A stretch of DNA of 10,904 nt from Helicobacteraceae bacterium (GTDB taxonomy: Bacteria; Campylobacterota; Campylobacteria; Campylobacterales; Sulfurimonadaceae). A program made the translations under genes and the position numbers. Shown here piece after piece: positions 5,921-10,904 of this stretch. Where the stretch lies: positions 1 through 10,904 of the forward strand of contig JALSUN010000097.1 in NCBI GenBank assembly GCA_027061425.1, in the 5' to 3' direction. The notes under the pieces were generated by a model, which was not told where the DNA came from, did no database searches, and worked only from the letters and a program-made list of their open reading frames with translations. Positions within the stretch are counted from its first letter, which is position 1. Every line of letters starts with the position of its first letter.

Positions 5921-7069
5921 TTAATACTCATCATCTTCGTCGTCTTCGTCATCAAATCGCGCTAAAGTCTGTGCTTTCATCTTTTTAACTTCATGAACAC
6001 TCTCTATGTCACGATTGGCAAGGTTCTCTAAAAGTACCGTAGCATAGGCCCCTTTTGGAAGAGAAAAAGAGAGTTCATAACTGCTGTTTTTCCCACTAAA
6101 CTTAGACTTAATTTCTTTAGGATAGATCCAAGCCACACGACGCTCACCCGCCATAGCGACCTCATCATCATCATGACGTGCTTCTATCGCACCTGCCGCG
6201 CCGCGAGAGCGCCAAGCCTTCTTTCCTACCAACATACCCGTAGGCTGAAGCTTACGCTCTTTATAGGGCTTTTTAATACTCTGTAAATCTGAGACGTTGA
6301 TCCACTTGTGATTCATAATATCAAGCATCACATCACCTGGCAACACTTTAAAAATAGAAGACTGGGCTTGGATCTGTTTGACCTCTTCAGTCGTCAGTCC
6401 CCACTTCTTCTCAAAAGCACCAAACTCCATATAGTCAAGCTCACGACAAAGCTGTATGCGCTCTACCAACCAGTCATTAAAGAGGTAGGACTGATAAGCA
6501 TTACTCATAAGCTTGTTCAGACGACGATCGCGAAAGACTTTTGAGCCATGCGCAGCTTCTTGTGCCTTTTCAAAATGGTTCTCATCATGTCCGAAACGCT
6601 GATACCCAAAATAGTTAGGTACCCCTTGACGAATGATCTCTTGAAGGACTTTGTCCATTTTAGCCGCAGCATCTGGAGTCACATCATGCAAACGGATCTT
6701 AAAACGGTTCCCCTTCAGGTCACCAATGTTTAACTTCTTATGGCTTAAAAAGGAGCCCAGGATCTCGATCTGTGGATGATGGAACTTCTTAAAAAACTTC
6801 TCAAATGAAGCCGGCATACAGATGTACTGCGTCGTTGTGGCATACTTGTCTTTAAGACCTGCGTAAGAGATGTTGTTAAACTTCGTCTGCTCTTCTAAAA
6901 TAGAGATCAATTCTAAAGTAGACATGTCCACTTTTTTAATCAATAAATGGATGTAGTTACCACTCTTACCCGCTTCGTATAAGGGGATTTCATCAACTAT
7001 AAAGTCATCACGGGTAGGCTTAAAGCTAAAAGATACGGGGTTATGATCTTGTATATATTTTCTTTTCAT
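5921..7069 (-). CDS. truD: tRNA pseudouridine(13) synthase TruD
   Basis: TruD converts U13 of certain tRNAs (tRNA-Glu in E. coli) to pseudouridine in the cytoplasm. The family signature GLKDKYATTTQ is at residues 71-81, with Asp74 as the catalytic aspartate. Other TruD landmarks follow: LKGNRFKIRLHDV, VPNYFGYQRFG, SNAYQSYLFNDWLV and PTGMLVG. The length of 382 aa is within the family range. The protein ends in a run of Asp/Glu (FDDEDDEDDEY), an acidic tail not needed for catalysis in known members. The reading frame opens further up, to 7096, but that extension contains a TATAAT box and does not look like TruD, so the ATG at 7069 (MKRKYIQDHNPVSF) is preferred. It diverges from the gene at 7137 and is not in an obvious operon. 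Confidence 0.93.
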   Translation of the reverse strand: MKRKYIQDHNPVSFSFKPTRDDFIVDEIPLYEAGKSGNYIHLLIKKVDMSTLELISILEEQTKFNNISYAGLKDKYATTTQYICMPASFEKFFKKFHHPQIEILGSFLSHKKLNIGDLKGNRFKIRLHDVTPDAAAKMDKVLQEIIRQGVPNYFGYQRFGHDENHFEKAQEAAHGSKVFRDRRLNKLMSNAYQSYLFNDWLVERIQLCRELDYMEFGAFEKKWGLTTEEVKQIQAQSSIFKVLPGDVMLDIMNHKWINVSDLQSIKKPYKERKLQPTGMLVGKKAWRSRGAAGAIEARHDDDEVAMAGERRVAWIYPKEIKSKFSGKNSSYELSFSLPKGAYATVLLENLANRDIESVHEVKKMKAQTLARFDDEDDEDDEY

Positions 7070-7075
7070 AAGCGT

Positions 7076-7081
7076 ATTATA
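7076..7081 (-). promoter_or_regulatory. truD: -10 box (TATAAT) for truD, possibly leaderless
   Basis: A perfect TATAAT on the minus strand is followed by ACGCTT and then the ATG at 7069. Normal spacing puts the transcript start at or within a base of that ATG. There is no ribosome site, which fits a leaderless mRNA. A -35 hexamer is not evident. Confidence 0.5.
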
Positions 7082-7124
7082 GCTCAAAAGTAGCAATTGG
7101 AATGTTTTTGAAACGCTACATCTA

Positions 7125-7130
7125 TATACT
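7125..7130 (+). promoter_or_regulatory. Candidate -10 box (TATACT) for the gene at 7137
   Basis: TATACT is followed by TTAAGT and the ATG at 7137, the same geometry as the truD promoter on the other strand. No ribosome site precedes this ATG. An alternative is TATTAT at 7075-7080, which would give a leader of about 50 bases. Confidence 0.35.
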
Positions 7131-7136
7131 TTAAGT

Positions 7137-7322
7137 ATGAAAACTTTTTTAATGATTTTCCCACTCTTTTTTTTGTTATATACACTTCAATACATACTCT
7201 TTTTTATCGCTAACTCTATTACATGGTTCGACCTACAAATCCTCTTCATTATATATACTTTTATGGTATTGACTATTTTAAATATCCAAAATAAGATAAG
7301 TGCAAAGAGGATCTACAGATGA
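7137..7322 (+). CDS. Small two-TM protein, likely membrane partner of the kinase
   Basis: This 61-aa protein is almost all membrane: TM1 at about 4-25 (FLMIFPLFFLLYTLQYILFF), a short loop with SITWFD, TM2 at about 33-50, and a basic end (KISAKRIYR) that should face the cytoplasm. It resembles the N-terminal membrane anchor that many sensor kinases carry, but here it is a separate gene. Its stop overlaps the kinase start by ATGA, so the two should be translated together. There is no ribosome site before its ATG. I recognise no family. The coupling to the next gene and the clean two-TM pattern make it likely to be real, though the start is uncertain. Confidence 0.65.
   Translation: MKTFLMIFPLFFLLYTLQYILFFIANSITWFDLQILFIIYTFMVLTILNIQNKISAKRIYR
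7304..7311 (+). promoter_or_regulatory. Ribosome binding site for the histidine kinase
   Basis: AAAGAGGA lies seven bases before the ATG at 7319, inside the end of the upstream gene. It supports independent initiation there rather than a broken single gene. Confidence 0.6.
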
Positions 7323-7975
7323 TTCAAAAACAGAAGAAAGAAGCCCATCCAGTCACTCCATCTTTACAAGAAGCACTTTATGAAAACAAAATTCTTTTTA
7401 AAGAGTTACATCATCGTACTAAGAATAACTTACAACTTATCATTTCATTAATAAGGATGCAGGCTGATAAAGCCCAAAACACACTAGAAGCAGAGCATTT
7501 TATAGACTTGGAAAACCGTATACATGCTATTGCTCAAACACATGAGATCGTTAATCATGCAGATGGCTTAGAACCTGTAGATATGAGGCACTATATCCAA
7601 GCACTTCTAGAGTCGCGCAGTGAAGATGTCTTGCTAAAAGTACAGAACAATATCATTTTGAACATTGAGGCTACTGTACAACTTAAAGATGCAATATATG
7701 TCGGAATTATGCTTAACGAAATGCTCTCAAACAGCATCAAGTATGCATTTTCAGATGAAGATAAAAAACATTTTATTCAGATTGATTTACAAGAGAGAGA
7801 GGGTGTATGTCTACTCACATACAAAGACAGTGGACCAGGATTTGATGAAGCTGACATAAAAGAAGATGCCTTAGGTCTCGCACTGATCAAGACACTCGTC
7901 ATCAACCAACTAGAAGGCAGTGTCATCTTAAACAACAACACCTCCACAGAATATATCGTCCAATTCAGACTCTAG
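7319..7975 (+). CDS. Orphan HisKA_2-type sensor histidine kinase, catalytic part only
   Basis: The 218-aa cytoplasmic protein has just the two kinase core modules. The HisKA_2 dimerisation/phosphoacceptor helix is at about 22-80 with KELHHRTKNNLQLI (28-41); His32, just before Arg, is the expected phosphorylation site. The ATP-binding HATPase domain follows, with N box MLNEMLSNSIKYAF (131-144), G1 box DSGPGF (170-175) and G2 region ALGLALIK (184-191). There is no PAS, GAF or membrane domain in this protein; the two-TM product encoded just upstream may supply the membrane part. No response regulator is in the window. The gene converges on the nitrilase-like gene with seven bases between stops and no room for a separate terminator. 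Confidence 0.9.
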   Translation: MIQKQKKEAHPVTPSLQEALYENKILFKELHHRTKNNLQLIISLIRMQADKAQNTLEAEHFIDLENRIHAIAQTHEIVNHADGLEPVDMRHYIQALLESRSEDVLLKVQNNIILNIEATVQLKDAIYVGIMLNEMLSNSIKYAFSDEDKKHFIQIDLQEREGVCLLTYKDSGPGFDEADIKEDALGLALIKTLVINQLEGSVILNNNTSTEYIVQFRL

Positions 7976-7982
7976 TGAATCC

Positions 7983-8816
7983 CTAATGGAAAAGACCACG
8001 CTTTGAAAGGGCCTCTTTAAATCCCCAACTACGTCTCGCTTCAAGCACTTTTTTATGATCTATCTCAGCGATCATCAACTCTTCACTGTCACCTAAATGC
8101 TCCTCTACCTCGCCATAAGGGTTGGCTAAAATAGAGTCACCATAAAAGTTCCATGTATAGTTGTTCTCTTTATAGTCGCCTATTCTGTTGGCTCTTAAGA
8201 TGTAACAGTTATGGGTAAAGGCACGGGTCTTGATGATCTCTTTCCAACGTTCATACGACTCAAAAGTTGAGATAGTTGGTAAAAGTACACAGTCCACATT
8301 TTTCATAGAGACATAAAACCAGAGATCATCAAAGTGAAGTTCAAAACCACCCATGATCATAAACTTAATACCCTCATGATTGAAGCTCAATGGCGCCTTT
8401 ATACCTTCTATAGGGTTGGCAAAATATTTCTCTTCATTCCAATGACTATAATTTATAAGCAGTTGCTGATGGTAATAACTTATAGAGTTTGGTGAGATTT
8501 TAGCAACAACCTTGTAAGGCTCTTTTTTCTTAATGATGACTATAGGAGCTACAATCACCATGTCATGTTTATGTGCCATCTCTTTTAAAACAGAGAGTTG
8601 GTGTTCGCTCTGCTCTTTTATCATAGCGACTGGGGTGGATTCTAGCTCTTTAAAAAAGGGGTTGAGCATGTACTCACCTAAAAGAAGAAGTTTTACCCCT
8701 CTTTTTTGAGCAATGCGTACAAAATGATAAAGTTTGGTAGAGCTCATACCGATGGATTGGAGTTGTAAGACAGCGACTTTCAATGTATTGTTGAGACCTA
8801 GCGTGTTCTCACACAC
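7983..8816 (-). CDS. Nitrilase-superfamily protein lacking Lys and Cys of the triad
   Basis: The 277-aa protein has the carbon-nitrogen hydrolase fold: LKVAVLQLQ at the start, KLLLLGEY with Glu48 of the triad, SHWNEEKYF (124-132), KTRAFTHNCYILRANRIG (196-213) and FYGDSILANPYGEV (224-237). Normal members cut amide or nitrile bonds with Glu-Lys-Cys. Here the Lys position (YYHQQL) is His116 and the Cys position (MGGFE) is Gly157, so the protein is probably not an active amidase; Cys176 and Cys204 lie elsewhere. The start is GTG at 8816: a TAA stop lies directly before it in frame, and GGGGAG lies nine bases upstream. It follows xseB by six bases, so it is the last gene of the metY-metX-xseB operon. 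Its present role is unknown. Confidence 0.88.
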   Translation of the reverse strand: MCENTLGLNNTLKVAVLQLQSIGMSSTKLYHFVRIAQKRGVKLLLLGEYMLNPFFKELESTPVAMIKEQSEHQLSVLKEMAHKHDMVIVAPIVIIKKKEPYKVVAKISPNSISYYHQQLLINYSHWNEEKYFANPIEGIKAPLSFNHEGIKFMIMGGFELHFDDLWFYVSMKNVDCVLLPTISTFESYERWKEIIKTRAFTHNCYILRANRIGDYKENNYTWNFYGDSILANPYGEVEEHLGDSEELMIAEIDHKKVLEARRSWGFKEALSKRGLFH

Positions 8817-8822
8817 TTAAGC

Positions 8823-9020
8823 CTACTCCCCTTTTTTTATAGTTTCTACCTGTAGTTGTGCATTTTCTAACATCTTTTGTGCTGCTTGTAACTCTTTCAT
8901 ACCTGCGTCATATGCTTTGACACTGTCACTTAATGTAATCTCAGGATTCATCAACTGCTCTAAAATCGTTTTAGCTTTTTCCAAACGTACTTCAAAATCT
9001 TCTGTTGTTTGTTCACTCAT
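8823..9020 (-). CDS. xseB: Exodeoxyribonuclease VII small subunit
   Basis: XseB binds the large subunit XseA to make exonuclease VII, which degrades single-stranded DNA in the cytoplasm. The 65-aa size is typical, and the protein shows the two-helix XseB pattern: FEVRLEKAKTILEQLMNPE (9-27), then ITLSDSVKAYDAGMKEL (28-44), where family members have L..L...Y..G..L. The start codon overlaps the end of metX by eight bases, so translation is probably coupled. xseA is not in the window. Confidence 0.92.
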   Translation of the reverse strand: MSEQTTEDFEVRLEKAKTILEQLMNPEITLSDSVKAYDAGMKELQAAQKMLENAQLQVETIKKGE

Positions 9021-10140
9021 TTAAGGCCTTTTCTACATAATCTTCAAATTTATCTAACTCTACCAAAAAGGCATCATGTCCATAGTTGCTTTGAACCTCA
9101 AGATAATCACTTTTTAACGTTTTTCGCGTAGCCAACCGATCAGCGATTAACTTCATTTCATCACTTCTAAAAAGCATATCATCTTTAAAGCCTATAAGGT
9201 ACATCTCTGACTGCACCTTAAGTAATGCCTGTTCAAGAGAGTCAAATCCACGAGAAAGATCATAGATGTTGATCGCTTTAGTAATATAGAGATAGGCTAG
9301 AGGATCGAACCACTTGGTAAAGTTATGTCCATTGTACTCCAAGTAAGATTCTACTTGGAACTTTCCAAAAAGCTCATACAGTCCATCTGTTCTCTTATAT
9401 TCACGCCCAAATTTTTCCTGCATGGAGTGATGGGAGAGAAAACTGATGTGCCCTGCCATACGCCCCACTGCCATGCCGCTCAGACCATTTTCATGGATCT
9501 CTTCCGGATCATAATAGCCATTTTTAAAGTCAGGGTCATGTAAAATGGACTCTTGCGCTACCTTGTTAAAAGCAATGGCCCAGGGCTGGGTTGCATAGGT
9601 GGCTGCCATAGTGATGATTTTAGTCGCAAACTTAGGAAAGTGTACTGCAAACTGAAGCGCTTGCATACCGCCCATAGAGCCACCGACTATAGCGTGAACA
9701 TGGTGGATACCCAGTCTGTCAAACAGAATTCTCTGAGCTTTGACCATATCTTTAATGCTCACTACTGGAAACTTGTAACGGTATGCTTCAAGATGGGGAT
9801 ACATAGTTGACATCGGGCCAGTAGAACCGAAACAGCTGCCGATGACATTGGTAGAGATGACAAAGTATTTGTCTGTATCTATCGCTTTTCCCGGACCGAT
9901 AAGACCATCCCACCAACCAGGTTTGTTCTCGCCTTCATAATACCCTGCAGCATGATGTGACCCCGTCAGTGCATGACAGACAACAATGATATTAGACTTT
10001 TCAGCATTCATCATTCCATAAGTCTCATACGTGATGTCGTAGGGCTCAAGTATCCGTCCACTCTCTAAGTACAGAGGGTTGGTAAAGTGCTCGGTATGGG
10101 TCTCCAGTTTTAAGAGTTCCCGACTTAATGCTGCTTCGAT
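9013..10140 (-). CDS. metX: Homoserine O-acetyltransferase MetX, non-canonical start
   Basis: MetX transfers an acetyl group from acetyl-CoA to homoserine, feeding MetY. It is an alpha/beta hydrolase. In the 375-aa reading used here it has NPLYLESGRILEPYDITYE near residue 20, CHALTGSHHAAG (55-66), the nucleophile elbow VGGSMGGMQ with Ser155, FKDDMLF with Asp321 and YGHDAF with His355. The first ATG in frame is at 10014, but that cuts off 42 conserved-looking codons. Between the TGA upstream and 10014 there is no ATG, GTG or TTG. Candidates are ATC at 10140 (AGAGG seven bases before it), ATT at 10155 and CTG at 10107. The end given is therefore provisional. The gene begins two bases after the metY stop in this reading. 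Acetyl rather than succinyl use is inferred from the metY partner. Confidence 0.85.
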   Translation of the reverse strand: MEAALSRELLKLETHTEHFTNPLYLESGRILEPYDITYETYGMMNAEKSNIIVVCHALTGSHHAAGYYEGENKPGWWDGLIGPGKAIDTDKYFVISTNVIGSCFGSTGPMSTMYPHLEAYRYKFPVVSIKDMVKAQRILFDRLGIHHVHAIVGGSMGGMQALQFAVHFPKFATKIITMAATYATQPWAIAFNKVAQESILHDPDFKNGYYDPEEIHENGLSGMAVGRMAGHISFLSHHSMQEKFGREYKRTDGLYELFGKFQVESYLEYNGHNFTKWFDPLAYLYITKAINIYDLSRGFDSLEQALLKVQSEMYLIGFKDDMLFRSDEMKLIADRLATRKTLKSDYLEVQSNYGHDAFLVELDKFEDYVEKALNE

Positions 10141-10142
10141 AA

Positions 10143-10904
10143 CTACGCCTCTAATGCCTGAGAAAGATCTGTGATAAGGTCAGAGACATTTTCAAGACCA
10201 ACACTTAAACGGATGAGACCTGCAGGGACACCACAAGCGACCAGTTCATCAGGTGAAAGTTGCTGATGCGTTGTAGATGCAGGGTGTGTGATGATAGATT
10301 TGGAATCACCAATATTCACCACAAGAGAGAAGAGCTCTGTTGCATCAACAATAGCCTTCGCTTTTTCAAAGTCGCTTACAACAAAACTAAGCAGTCCGCT
10401 CGCTTGTCCGTTAGTAAAATAACGCTGTGCATTGTCATAGTTTTTGTTAGATTTGAGACCAGGGTAATTTACCACAGATACATTAGGGTGGTTCTCTAAA
10501 AACTCTGCCACTAAAAGTGCATTGTGAGAGTGCTCCTTCATACGAAGAGAGAGTGTCTCTAAGCCTTGAATAAAGAGCCAAGAGTTAAAAGGAGAGCTGA
10601 CAGCCCCTAGGTCACGTAAAAGAGAGAGACGTGCACGTAAGGTGTACAGTGGTAGAGGAACATCAACGTAGACCAAGCCATGATAAGAGAGATCAGGCTC
10701 ATTAAAGTGTGCGTAACGCGCGTTACCTCTAATTTTGTCCACAAGTCCTTTACGCTCAACCATAATACCACCGATAGCAAGGCCCTGCCCTGTCGTGTAC
10801 TTACTAGCAGAGTGAACAACAACATCTACGCCATGCTGTAAAGGCTGACAGAGTGCAGGTGTTGCCACCGTGTTATCTACTACACTTAAGATGTTATGAC
10901 GGTT
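10143..10904 (-). CDS. metY: O-acetylhomoserine sulfhydrylase MetY, C-terminal part
   Basis: MetY is a PLP enzyme of the Cys/Met metabolism family that joins O-acetylhomoserine and sulfide to give homocysteine. The last 253 residues are in the window; the gene runs off the right edge in frame (usual length about 420). Visible are VVDNTVATPALCQPL at the start with the conserved Asp of the PLP pocket, HSASKYTTGQG with Lys35 (local numbering) as the Schiff-base lysine, the NYPGLKS region, SLVVNIGDSKSIITHPASTTHQ where family members bind the substrate carboxylate, and GLIRLSVGLENVSDLI near the end. Its place before metX supports the O-acetyl assignment. A cystathionine synthase/lyase relative is the alternative, but the metX pairing and the GDSKS..THPASTTH stretch favour MetY. 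Confidence 0.92.
   Translation of the reverse strand, partial: NRHNILSVVDNTVATPALCQPLQHGVDVVVHSASKYTTGQGLAIGGIMVERKGLVDKIRGNARYAHFNEPDLSYHGLVYVDVPLPLYTLRARLSLLRDLGAVSSPFNSWLFIQGLETLSLRMKEHSHNALLVAEFLENHPNVSVVNYPGLKSNKNYDNAQRYFTNGQASGLLSFVVSDFEKAKAIVDATELFSLVVNIGDSKSIITHPASTTHQQLSPDELVACGVPAGLIRLSVGLENVSDLITDLSQALEA
10148..10152 (-). promoter_or_regulatory. metX: Ribosome-site-like AGAGG before the putative metX ATC start
   Basis: AGAGG at the end of metY lies seven bases before the in-frame ATC at 10140. It is the best-spaced site before any candidate metX start, which is the main reason for choosing ATC over CTG or ATT. Confidence 0.4.

Noticed and set aside
7070..7096. N-terminal extension of TruD (nine more residues)
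   Set aside because: It contains a perfect -10 box, lacks a ribosome site, and the family's N-terminus begins near the later ATG.
7137..7975. Frameshifted single kinase gene (pseudogene)
   Set aside because: The ATGA overlap and a well-spaced AAAGAGGA before the kinase ATG look like an evolved gene junction rather than damage.
10607..10825. Minus-strand 72-codon frame inside metY
   Set aside because: It overlaps the conserved PLP-enzyme frame on the same strand and shows no family resemblance.

Overview
The window looks like chromosomal DNA of a sulfur-oxidising member of the Campylobacterota (Sulfurimonas/Sulfurovum-like). The basis is the AT-rich sequence with tightly packed genes, a periplasmic SoxY/SoxZ pair beside a flavocytochrome-c-type sulfide dehydrogenase flavoprotein, a TruD pseudouridine synthase, and a metY-metX-xseB gene run. 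The genus is an inference from gene content and style; no rRNA or other decisive marker is present. No mobile element, CRISPR array, tRNA or rRNA was seen.

Layout. At 1-148 (minus) is the N-terminus of a ThiF/MoeB/HesA-type E1-like protein, cut by the window edge. It diverges from a two-TM protein of unknown function (300-803, plus). A compact minus-strand operon runs from 3690 down to 821: an FccB/SoxF-like flavoprotein, a Tat-exported Rieske-type iron-sulfur protein, SoxY and SoxZ. Next is a 570-aa exported protein (3953-5665, minus) with a degenerate caspase-like domain, a coiled coil and an SUMF1/FGE-type domain. truD (5921-7069, minus) diverges from a small two-TM protein plus an orphan HisKA_2-type histidine kinase (7137-7975, plus), which overlap by ATGA. 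The right end is a minus-strand operon: metY (cut by the edge), metX, xseB and a nitrilase-superfamily protein.

How the genes may work together. The four genes at 821-3690 make a self-contained periplasmic sulfur module. The flavoprotein keeps all three redox/FAD cysteines expected of a sulfide dehydrogenase, the Rieske protein could carry electrons, and SoxYZ could carry the sulfur. No FccA cytochrome, SoxXA, SoxB or SoxCD lies in the window, and SoxY ends in Ser-Gly-Cys-Ala rather than the usual GGCGG arm. This is the best candidate for an undescribed system here. metY and metX make homocysteine from homoserine by the O-acetyl route with sulfide, which fits a sulfide-rich lifestyle.

Other points: two proteins seem to have lost catalytic residues (the pseudo-caspase and a pseudo-nitrilase); metX has no ATG, GTG or TTG at its expected N-terminus; and both genes flanking 7070-7136 have a -10-like box six bases before their ATG, which would suit leaderless transcripts.
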